From: Nematopogon swammerdamellus | Taxonomy: Eukaryota > Arthropoda > Insecta > Lepidoptera > Adelidae | Direction: 5' to 3' | NCBI GenBank assembly: GCA_946902875.1 | Contig: OX336343.1 | Location: 24,413,596 to 24,477,595, forward strand | DNA length: 64,000 bases | Part shown: positions 9,336-20,200 of the stretch, piece after piece | Position numbering within the stretch: position 1 is the first letter of the stretch | Layout of the letters: each line of letters begins with the position of its first letter | Notes under the pieces: model-generated | Databases searched by the model: none | What the model saw: the letters and a program-made list of their open reading frames with translations, nothing else | What the model was told of the DNA's origin: nothing | Translations under genes and position numbers: made by a program

Positions 9336-9393
9336 GTGTATATTGGGCTAGCTATATCGAATGAAATGAGATATAGCTTGCCCAATTATACAC
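9336..9393. repeat. 58-bp hairpin
   Basis: Arms of 23-24 bp (9336-9358 and 9370-9393, GTGTATATTGGGC / GCCCAATTATACAC) are separated by 11 bases, with a few mismatches. This looks like a small foldback element. Confidence 0.6.
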
Positions 9394-9577
9394 TACTGAC
9401 GTCCACATCAAAGAATATAATACTACTAGGGCGTAGAAGAAGCACAAGCCCATACAAAATTTGTTTGCCTATGTTTTAACCTTGGTGGCGCCAAATGCGG
9501 CCACCGGCGTCCTTCAGAACTAGCACTTGGCGGGAATTGGCGGGAATTTCGAATTAAATATATTTTTAGTAGGTACT

Positions 9578-9707
9578 GCACATTTAGCCAAACTGTGACC
9601 ATTTCACACTGATATTTCTAAAATTGTCAGCCCACTCTGACTGAGCAGGCAGAACTGACAATTTTAGAACTATCAATGTGAGATGGTCACAGTTTAGCTA
9701 AATGTGC
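9578..9707. repeat. 130-bp foldback element
   Basis: An arm of about 53 bp starting GCACATTTAGC at 9578 recurs inverted and ends at 9707. A spacer of about 25 bp lies between them. Only a few mismatches are seen. It is probably a small MITE. Confidence 0.7.
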
Positions 9708-9957
9708 CAAATAAATAACATGATGAGTACACAGCAAATGCTCTTTTATTACAAAATGAAGTGTTTGTACAAGTAAACTATTACACAAGTAAATATTAAA
9801 GTAAATAAGCAATTTCATCCAAATAATTGGCACAAACCGTACAACATAGGAAACTGTACATAATAAGTTTGTTTTATGATCTTTTTTTGTTTGTTTTTCT
9901 CTTAACAATTTTTTATATGGTGAAATTCGCCTACAACAACTTGGCTTATAACAAGTA

Positions 9958-10937
9958 CACTGGCGGCTGGTCCTAAAGTGCGCTCGTGCGCCGCACTACC
10001 ATACCTTCACTCAAACTTCACTCAAAATAAATAATACCTTACAACATACTACATTAAAACCATAAAGATCGTACTCCAAATAAATACGAATGTGAATTCG
10101 ACCTTATTTTATAGATGTCAAGGCACGTTTTTGCGAGTAAACGCGCGCGCCGTGCGGAATATAAATCGCCCGCGGGTCTCCCATACTGAATGTATGGGGA
10201 TCGGCAAAACACCGCTGGCGCATGAGACAGAAGATACTTCATAGAAACAGTATGGGCCGAAAGGAGTTCTGCGTGCGGCGCGCGAGCGCCAAACAAGGAC
10301 GCTATATCGTGAATACCCGCGCGTGCGACACGTCGCGTCGCAAGCGATTCGTTTTGCACGAGTCCGTCTGACAAACTCTTTGCCGTCTACCTCAAAGCGA
10401 ACCGTCTACCTCGAAGCGAGTCAGCGCGCTCGCGCTGTCATGTGATGTCACATACCCGTTAGCGCGCGAATATTTAAAATGGGATATGGTTAGGTTTTGT
10501 GCTTTCTGTCACGTGATACTGTGAATTAAGTGGTGCCGATATTTGCCTAAGCGTTGCTTAAAGGTAAGGCTTTACAATCAGGTGATCCCGGGTTCAATTC
10601 CTACTTTTCAAATGCTTTTATTTTTATATATTTTTTTAAGCATTTTTGGGGCATTACTATTGTTTTCTTTTTGAAAGCTGCAGGAGTGTTGTGGTCTATG
10701 GGTGTATTCATAAAGGTATTAAAAATAAGTTAAAAAACTTGTTTGGTTTTTTTTTGCAACTCATTGAAGGTCTTGAGAATATTCATACAAGGTACGTACA
10801 TAATAAAACGCAGGCGTTTAAAAAATTCGGAAGTCCCGATCTTAAAATGACATGACGGGAATGTGTTGGGAAATTTGGTATGTACCTAGGTAGGTACTTA
10901 GCGCACTACCGGTCACTGAAGTCACCAGCCGCCACTG
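9958..10937. mobile_element. Non-autonomous hAT-like element, 980 bp, with 8-bp target duplication
   Basis: The termini CACTGGCGGCTGG and CCAGCCGCCACTG are inverted copies of each other. Both are flanked by the same 8 bases, AACAAGTA (9950-9957 and 10938-10945). A perfect 8-bp duplication is typical of hAT elements. The interior is GC-rich with no transposase. It includes a GGTTCAATTCC box-B-like motif at about 10592-10602 that may come from a tRNA-derived SINE. The ORFs drawn over it are not credible genes. Confidence 0.75.
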
Positions 10938-11459
10938 AACAAGTATGTACATAATAACTCATAAATCAATGCTTATATATAATGAACATCCTCATATTAC
11001 TACATACTTACAATATTACCGTTACATATAATTACAAATGCACGATTTCCTCGAACATTTCATAAAACAATTCGTCTTTAACTGTTTGAGCTGGGGCGCT
11101 TCACAAATGAAGTTTTCTAAATTATTTATTAAATGTGACTGACCTTGTAAGATACATTTTATACTACGACTGTGCGCCACTATGCCACTAATCGTCACAG
11201 ATTTTAGTCCAGCAAGAATTGCTGGACTGTGGGATTGTTGTTATTTCCACAGCTCGATCTTACGCCCCCAAACATGTTTTCTAAATTGTCTTGATTGAGA
11301 CAGTTCGTTGAGACTAAATAAAAGTCTAGACGTTGTAACATTTTAAACAAACGCTCAAGTGCTTCTATTGTAGCAATCCACTTATTTTGGGAAGGTGGAA
11401 TGGCCCTCGCTCCTTACCACTTTCAATGTTTAATGGCTTGCTTGTGTTGTTGCCCAAAG
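10938..11459. other. Intergenic DNA without recognised genes
   Basis: The sequence is AT-rich and includes a short palindrome (CCAGCAAGAATTGCTGG at about 11210). I see nothing else that can be supported. Confidence 0.35.
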
Positions 11460-11472
11460 AGCTGGTCCACAT

Positions 11473-13215
11473 CTTCTACGAGGTTCGCCGTTGTCACTGC
11501 TTGCAGGGGCAGCTCACCTGTAACATATTAGGAGTAATGAGCATGTATGTATATAATACTAGCATTTACCCGTGATGCGCGCATATTTATATTAACTGTT
11601 CAGCCCGCTGACGGCATGCCGTGACGTAGAAGTAAATTGATTGATTGGATTCGGATTGATTGACTGATTGATTTTCAGTGGTAAGTCCTACCACCTTGTA
11701 AGGATGGAAAGGATTTCCTTGCAGTGTTTTCCTTCACTCGCCGGAGCGACGACGGGTAAATTGTAAAGATTTTTACAAGGACTGGGATTCGAACCCACAA
11801 CCTCGCGCTTGAGAGGCCAGTAAAGCCCCAGATACTGAGTGACTCATCGCTTATGCTGTCAATTTCACTCACATGTTTTCTGTACCGTTCTGATTGACTT
11901 CCATAAGTATTGTACATACCATTGGTCTTACCTTTCAAAATTGTTCAAGTTAGGTGAAGGAAATCTGTGATATGATCGTGCTGCTTCGACCGCGTGTTTT
12001 GCAGAAGACGCCCCACTCTTCTACGAGATTCGGCATTGTCACTGCTTGCAGGGGCAGCTCACCTGTAACATATTAGGAGTAATGAGCATGAATGTATATA
12101 ATACTAGCATTTACCCGTGACTGCGTGCGCATTTATATTAACTGTTCAGCCCGCTGGCTGACGGCATGCCGTGACGTAGAAGTAAATTGATTGATTGGAT
12201 TCGGATTGATTGATTGATTGATTTTCAGTTGTAAGTCCTACCACCTTGTAATGATGGAAAGGATTTCCTTGCAGTGTTTTCCTTCACTCGCCGGAGCGAC
12301 GACGGGCAAATTGTAAAGATTTTTACAAGGACTGGGATTCGAACCCACAACCTCGCGCTTGAGATGCCAGTAAAGCCCCAGATACTGAGTGACTCATCGC
12401 TTATGCTGTCAATTTCACTCACATCTTTTCTGTACCGTTTTGATTGACTTCCATAAGTATTGTACATACCATTGGTCTTACCTTTCAAAATTGTTCAAGT
12501 TAGGTGAAGGAAATCTGTGATATGATCGTGCTGCTTCGACCGCGTGTTTTGCAGAAGACGCCCCACTCTTCTACGAGATTCGCCGTTGTCACTGCTTGCA
12601 GGGGCAGCTCACCTGTAACATATTAGGAGTAATGAGCATGTATGTATATAATACTAGCATTTATAGTGCCCGGGACGGATCTCGGCGTGTCGTCGCCGCA
12701 GCGGGCGACCCGCCACGCGAATACACTATACAAGTACGGTGCGGGTGCGAGGGAGAACACTGACGAACCGCTGCGGCGGCGACACGCCGAGATCCGCCCT
12801 GCGCATTATACCCGTGACTGCGTGCGCATTTATATTAACTGTTCAGTCCGCTGACGGCATGCCGTGACGTAGAAGTAAATTGATTGATTGGATTCGGATT
12901 GATTGATTTTCAGTGATAAGTCCTACCACCTTGTAAGGATGGAAAGGATTTCCTTGCAGTGTTTTCCTTCACTCGCCGGAGCGACGACGGGCAAATTGTA
13001 AAGATTTTTGCAAGGACTGGGATTCGAACCCACAACCTCGCGCTTGAGAGGCCAGTAAAGCCCCAGATACTGAGTGACTCATCGCTTATGCTGTCAATTT
13101 CACTCACATATTTTCTTTACCGTTCTGATTGACTTCCATAAGTATTGTACATACCATTGGTCTTACCTTTCGAAATTGTTCAAGTTAGGTGAAGGAAATC
13201 TGTGATATGATCGTG
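11473..13215. repeat. Three tandem ~545-550-bp units carrying a tRNA-like (SINE) module
   Basis: CTTCTACGAG at 11473 recurs at 12018 and 12568, giving periods of 545 and 550 bp. Each unit contains, on the minus strand, GTGGGTTCGAATCCCA, a perfect box B/T-arm as in tRNA-derived SINEs. Next to it is a conserved core (GGAGCGACGACGGG, AAGGATTTCCTTGCAG). The ~87-aa minus-strand ORFs in each unit come from this repeat and are not genes. The copies differ by scattered substitutions. The third is lengthened by a MITE insertion at 12664. Confidence 0.75.
12664..12808. mobile_element. 145-bp palindromic MITE inside the third tandem unit, TA target duplication
   Basis: Comparing units two and three shows an insertion between CATT and CCCGTGACTG. 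The insert has inverted arms (CGGATCTCGGCGTGTCG.. and its complement) and ends TAGTGCC / GCGCATTA. It is flanked by TA at 12662-12663 and 12809-12810. The empty site is preserved in the two sister units, which makes the boundaries certain to within a base or two. TA duplication fits a Tc1/mariner-type MITE. Confidence 0.8.
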
Positions 13216-14040
13216 CTGCTTCTACAAGTATCTTTTATCGACAAGTATCAAAAGCACTTTTCTTACCTCCGTGAAGCTGTAGGTACACCGCACTTCACTC
13301 AAATACTTTTACTGTTTGCTGCAAGCTTGGTGCATTCGTTTTCGAACGAAAAATGATAGTAAAAGGCATAACTCGTGTTTTTACGTCGTTGATTCTTTTC
13401 TTTGGGTAAAATTTCGTAAATGCTGGAATCCATAATGTTGCCAGGTAAAAAATGTAAAAATGCTCAAATAAATTTTATTTGAATTGAATAAAAAACCTTC
13501 TTACCACTGTCTGAAATTACTGATTAAGTGGAGAAAATATTATATTTTACTGTTCCGTATTTTTTACAGATGTATAACTGTTAAAAACGTGCTTACTTCG
13601 TGTAATTAATTTGAATAAATTTCCCCATAAAACCCTGGAACTGGCAATTCAGTAATAGCGGGGAAGTGCAGTGTTGTCTCTTTCATTTTGCGCGAATTTT
13701 CTGTAGAGCTGTCCCTCTCGAAATGTGGCCATTGACCTTCAAAACCAAAGAATATAATTTCAAACATAGGCCACGTCAGCCGGACTGGACTTGGCTCCCC
13801 GTGGTCCACATCAATCACATCACGTCAGTTCAGTTGACGTCGGGTCCAGTAGTAATAAATATTATATTCTTTGGTCAGGCAGGTCCGTGCTATCCTAGTA
13901 GCATTATATTCTTTGCGTGCGTGCGTTCGTGTGTGAAAGAAAGATTGCCGGCCAACGGCCAACCGAAGCCATCCAATCCAACTTTCTTGTGGGTGGACTG
14001 GACGAACGACGCAGAGAGGGCAGACGACCGACGCCTCAGC
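13216..14040. other. Region upstream of eIF3d, presumed promoter and 5' UTR
   Basis: No coding sequence is supported. The last about 140 bp before the ATG at 14041 are GC-rich and probably 5' UTR. Two oppositely oriented copies of CCAAAGAATATAAT occur at 13746-13759 and 13862-13875, and a third related copy sits at 13904. A matching motif lies at 9407. I cannot place a transcription start. Confidence 0.4.
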
Positions 14041-14251
14041 ATGGCGGACGTGGTGTTCAGCGGCAGCGATGAGCCTGGCGGCGGAGGAGCCACGCGCTTC
14101 ATAGCACCCGTCATTCAGGACAATGCGGGCGGCTGGGGACCGTGCGAGATGCCCGACCAGTTCCGCGACATGCCCTACCAGCCCTTCAGCAAGGGCGATC
14201 GCCTCGGCAAGATTTCCGACTGGACGATGGTTCAGGACAAGAAGTATGCCA
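14041..14251 (+). CDS. eIF3d: eIF3d coding exon 1
   Basis: Encodes the N-terminal 70 residues plus one base. It contains the [11 protein letters not shown] and [15 protein letters not shown] segments. The donor is CCA|GTGAGT, phase 1. Confidence 0.93.
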
Positions 14252-17200
14252 GTGAGTAAAAATACGATCCTTCCGCTTACACGAGTCACTTTTAGGTTAT
14301 GGGACGTGTCATTTTTAAGCGTTAACATCGCACCAAACTGTAAGAACGCTACCACTGAGATGTTTTTTAACAAGCACCCGGGGGGGGGGTTTAGTAGCTT
14401 TCGTCCCGGGGGCGGGGCGAGGAGGGGCGGGGGTCATGTATAGTTTTTTAATCCCCCACCCCTCGCCTGCCGGAGGGGGCCGTTAAAGGGGGGCTATAAA
14501 GTACCTCCGATAAAGGGGGCGAAAACGATTATAAAGCATATAAAAGGGGGCAGGGCTAATAACTATTCTAAGTAATTATTGCCCCCTCCCTCCCTCTGCC
14601 CTAAGAACAAAATTCGTAGAAAAAAATAACCCTAACAAATTTTCAACACATATGTAATTATGTTTACTGTTCGCGGGTCGGGCTCACTTACCTAATGACT
14701 CATCGACACTTTACTACCTGCGTGTGCGAATTAGCAAAATTTGATTATGATTCTCTAGTATAGTAATAATGTTGTAATATTACCCCTTCTAGTCCCAAGT
14801 GGTGGCTCCAGTTTTCGCCGACGACCCATGGCTCCCAAGTGGAGCGCGCGCTCCACTTAGCGCGCCTTTGCGCGCCGCTAGTTTTAATTCATTATCTAAT
14901 TCTACCAATTTTCTACCAAAACACTCAATACTGGTATTATTTCTTGGTTAAACTTACTAATAACTATTCTCAGACACGACTGGGCACACAATAACCTTCA
15001 CACAGAAAATAAATAATGAAGTTGACAGAAAATAAAATGTCACTTTTGGCAGCTGACATTTCCACTGACCCTGGAATAGACAAAGACTGTACACGTAAAC
15101 GTAGTTCGGTATTCGATAGTTCGTTTCAATGCGCTTATTTCGGTATCCGACATGTAAGACGAAATTGTACAGTTTTGGTCAGAAAAATTCAAAAAAAAAT
15201 GTCGAGTGTGTTTTTTTTTGCCTGGAGTTCAAAAAATCGGTCTGTGCTTCTAAATAAGTGAATCCTGAAGAGTTGGGTTCACTGAACGCATAATTTCAGT
15301 ACAAACAAGACTGAATAACGAGTATTGATGGATCAATCGATTGAGGCGGGATATTCGAATTTGTGCGGGAGCGCGCGCGCCAAAATTTTGCGTTTTTGAG
15401 CGCCGCTAAAAGGGCCTGGGAGCCAAGAGGAGTAGTACTATTTTGAGTCAAAGGGACTCAAAGGGTTAATGGAGTGTGTGTTGCAGACAAGTACGCGTCG
15501 CAGTTTGGTGCGGGATCGCAGTACGCATACTACCACGATGAGGACGAGGCCTCTTTCCACCTGGTAGACACGACGCGCGTGCAGAAGCCTCCGTACCAGC
15601 GCGGGCGGGCGCGCGGGCAGCGCGGGCGCGGCGCGCGCGGCGCCCGCACCCCCGGCGGCATGACCGCACTCACCAAGGTGCGTCCCTCCACCGCCTCCAC
15701 AGAGCCACGCTCACTGTCCATCAGCACACCTCTCAACCGCCCTGTGCAAAATTGCAAATTAACTGTAAAAAAAAAATATTATATGAAAAAACAGGAAAGG
15801 GCTGCCTCGGAGTCGGAGATGCTTACTCCGGTGTCCTGGGACGCCGTTTTACCTGGTTTCTTCTGTTGGTTAGGGGTCATGAAAATATCGAGAAGGCTGT
15901 GTGTGCACTGCATGAGTTGAGTTATGTATGACAAGCAAGGCGCGTGTGGAGGTACGCTCACACAAATTGAACTGTCACCTGTGGAGATTATTTTCACTCT
16001 ATCCACAGGGTACGCTAAATAGATTTCTGCTACACATACAAAAACTGAACACGCCCCATAGCATCCAACAGCCGCTGACGGTCCCCATTCATTGAACTGT
16101 TCAGTCAGTGCACACCTGTCAAATGTTTGTTGAGCTCTTGTTGGAAGTTTAGTTAAATGGCATATGTCTAGTTGTAATGTGATTGCATGCACAGGGCAAG
16201 CAGCGGGACCGTAAGATGGGCAAGCGCTGGGGCCAGCGCGGAGCACCGCTCAAGATCCGCGACGCGTCCGTCACCGTCAAGCCCACCTGGGTCACCATTG
16301 AGGACATGGACTTCCCGCGCCTCGCCAAGCTCTCCCTGCCCGGCATCAAGGAAGGTGAGCTCGCACACTCCACTCCACTCCGCTCCCGTCCTCTCTCCTC
16401 CCGAGACTGCTTTCTGAGCGGGGCGTGTGTCGTGCCGCAGGGGAGGACATCGTGTGCTGCGGTGCGCTCGAGTACTACGACAAGGCGTACGATCGCGTGA
16501 ACGTGAAGCACGAGAAGCCGCTGCAGCGCATCGACCGCGTCTTCCACACGGTCACAACCACCGACGACCCCGTCATCCGCCGCCTCAGCAAGAGCACCGG
16601 CACCGTGTACGCCACCGACACCATCCTCGCCACCATCATGTGCTGCACGCGCTCCAACTACTCCTGGGACGTCGTCATCGAGAAGATCGGTACGCTCTTC
16701 CGCTAGCTCGCTAGCCCTCCTCCACACTCCGCTACTCTGCACAATGATTTGTCATTGAAGTTATGCTTCTTTAGCCGCATTATGAAATGGGGGGATAACT
16801 TAGAGAAAATGTCATCGTCACCAGTCTACCAACCAAGCACTAATTATTTGTATGTAGGTATTGTGCAGTGCTGCCCGATAGATAGATAGACATATGTGAA
16901 AAAATTTGCAGCAAATCGCTGGAACCAACTAAATTTAACTAAAAATAAAATCAAAAGCTCAAAATGAATCAATCCCCCAACTCTCAAAAGTGTAACAAGT
17001 GTAAAAAGTTAATTAACGACAAAAAACCCGGAGTGAAGTGTGATTCTTGCAAAATCATTCTATGTTCGGAGTGCGCAGGATTGTCGGCGACAGAATGTCG
17101 TGTGCTTGACCTGAAAACCAACAGGGTGCTCATCTTTATGTGCCCGGAATGTCGCGACAACTTAAAGCAGTTACCGACGCTCATCAACGTAATAGTCGAA

Positions 17201-20200
17201 CTAAAGGAGGAAATTCGTTTGCTAAAAAGAAGTCAAGAACACACGGATATGGCACGCACTATAGCAGAGTGGAAAAATGTCATCCTTTTTGGTGTCCCGG
17301 AGTCGACGTCCTCGAGCGTGGAACAACGGAAGAAGGAGGACAGTGACGGCGTAGCTCGAGTGTTAGCCGCAGTTCCCAACTGTGAGCGTCCTGTTGCCGT
17401 CGTCCGTCTCGGCAAGCCGCAGCCAGGTCAATCCGCCTCTCGTCCGCTCAAGCTCATCATGTCTGGTAAGCAGAAGGCCATTCATATTCTAAAGAATAAG
17501 AGCAAGCTGCCGGCAACGGCCTCAGTAAAATCAGACTTAACTCTGTGCCAGAGAGATCATCTAAAAAAGCTGCGAGAAGAGTTAGTGGAAAGAAACGGAA
17601 AGGGTGAGGCTGACATAACAATCAAATATGTCAACAATTGTCCAAAGATTGTCAAGATAGCAAAAAAGTAATGCTGTCTTCAGACATAATCCAATTTTCC
17701 TTTTTCTATACCAACCTGGCATCACTAACGGCTAAGTTTGACCAATTCTTAATGGAAATAAATAAACTCAAACCTGATTTTATCATAATAACGGAAACTC
17801 ACCTTACATCAATGATTAAAGACAGCTTAATTGGCATAACCGGCTATACATTATTTCGAAAAGACAGAAGTGGAGGAAAAAAATGGGGTGGAGTAGCCAT
17901 ATATGTAGCTAACTCGCACAATGATGTGCCTATACTAGCCAGACAGAACTTAACCTACCACAAGGACTCTGTAGAAGCACTCTGGCTTGATATTAAGTTT
18001 GGGAAATTCGAACTGTTGCTGGCCGGGGTGTACCGGCCGACACACTACACACTGGAAGATTCAGACAAACATCTTTTTCAAGCTATGCATGACGCGGCTG
18101 AATGTGGAACCACTCTCATTATGGGTGATTTTAATTTACCTGACATCCATTGGCCACTCGAAAACATTGACGGGTACAACACACTTCACAGCGCATTCAT
18201 AGAAATGTACACAAGCAGCAGTCTTCACCAACTAGTAAAAGAAATTACACGCAAACGCAACAACCAAGAGTCCCTCATAGACTTAATACTTTGCAACGAT
18301 CAAGACTTGTGTACCAAAATCGAACACCATCCAAACATAGGCAAGAGCGACCACCTTGTGCTGATAACAACAATGCAATTCATTCAAGAGGAAAATCACA
18401 GTCACACCATAAAGCCACGCCGCAACTACTTTAAAGCCAACTACAAAAATGTGAGTGATATGCTAAAAGCAGAAAAATTAACTAATACTGAACACACAGA
18501 TATTCACGACGCTTGGAATGAGTTCAAAACTATCACAAAAAAATCCCTAGACTGCCATGTACCCTTCTCGAAACCAACTAGTAAAGTAAACAATAAACCA
18601 TGGGTAAACCACCACATTGTTGATATGACAAAAGAGAAAAAACGTCTCTGGAAAATATACCAGCGAAGCAAAACAAATGAAAACTATTCAGCTTACCGCA
18701 ATGTAAATAATAAAATAGTAGCAACCATACGTCACTTTAGACAAACCTTTGAGGCAAACGTCGTCGATACAGGACCGAAGGCCTTTTACGGATACATTCG
18801 CAAACAATTATCATCGAAAGTATGCACACCACCAGCTCTACGACCAGATGACTCAAGCGAAATAGTAACCGATCATCATGCTGTAGCAAACGTGTTTGCG
18901 AAACAATTCGAAAAGTCATATGTGCGGGAGAATGACGGCCCCCTACCACATATATCTGTGCAGAGAATAGCAAACTCCATAGAGCATGTTGAATTTAGCC
19001 CAGAAGCAGTTTCAAAAGTGCTACATTCCTTCAAAGATACAACTTCTATGGGGCCTGACAATATTCCAGCCATCTTTTTAAAAGAATGCTCTACAGACCT
19101 CTGCGAACAGCTAGCAGTTATTATGAATTTGTCCCTTGAAAGTGGAAAACTGCCAAAAGATTGGAAAGAAGCCGTAGTTACACCAATCTACAAAAAAGGC
19201 GACAAGCTCACCGCAGCTAACTATCGCCCAATCAGTTTAACAAGCATCATCTGTAAAGCAATGGAAAAAATAATCACAGATAAAATAAGGCGCTTCCTAG
19301 ACCAAGAGCACATCATCATTGAAGAACAACACGGTTTCGTACAAAGACGTTCGACTGTAACCAACCTCCTCTCATGCTTAAATAAGTGGACGACAGAATG
19401 GAATGAACGGCATCCTGTAGACATAATATATCTAGACTATGAGAAAGCATTTGATCGAGTACCAATAAAACGGCTAGTTAAAAAACTAGAGCATTTCGGC
19501 TTTCGTGGCAAACTGTTGTTGTGGATCGAAGATTTCTTGACCAATAGACAATTTCGTGTGCGCGTTGGCGATGAGCTCTCGGAACCCCATCCCGTCCTAA
19601 GCGGAGTTCCTCAAGGATCAGTCCTTGGGCCTGCAGCATTCGGGATCTTCCTCACCGACTTGAAAGCGGTCATGAACCTTGATTTCATGCTCTTCGCGGA
19701 TGATACAAAATTCTTTGCCAACCCCACGATCAGTCACCAAAAAATTCAAGATAACCTCAATCACATTGTCCAATGGACAAAAGACTGGCTCTTATCACTC
19801 AACGCCGGGAAGTGCTCCGTATTGCATGTGGGTCCTAGAAATCCTCACCTACATTACACCATAGACGGAACACCAGTGACTCCAGTGAACTCACAAAAGG
19901 ATCTCGGTATTATCTTAACTAACAACCTCAAATGGGAAACGCACATAATCGAAATCGTGAAAAGGGCAAACTCTCTCCTCTACATGATAAGGAAAGCTTT
20001 CTCCTACATCACTATTCATTTGTTCCTCAAGTTGTATAAAACTTATGTACGCCCACTGCTCGAATACGGCTACCAAATCTGGAGCCCCTACTTTCAAAAA
20101 GATATTTTCCTACTAGAGAGAGTACAGAAGCGGGCAACAAAGATGGTGGCCTCTATAAGAAATGTGTCATACGAGAACCGCCTAGAGGCGTTGGGCCTTA

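Noticed and set aside
10560..10610. tRNA gene
   Set aside because: Only a GGTTCAATTCC box-B-like motif is visible; no credible acceptor stem or box A was found, so it is at most a tRNA-derived remnant.
11675..13107. Three related ~65-87-aa minus-strand ORFs ending in the same peptide
   Set aside because: They are translations of the tandem SINE-bearing units; the sequence includes a tRNA-like box B and no protein family signal.
13825..14373. 182-aa minus-strand ORF over the start of eIF3d
   Set aside because: It is the antisense shadow of eIF3d exon 1 and its GC-rich 5' UTR.
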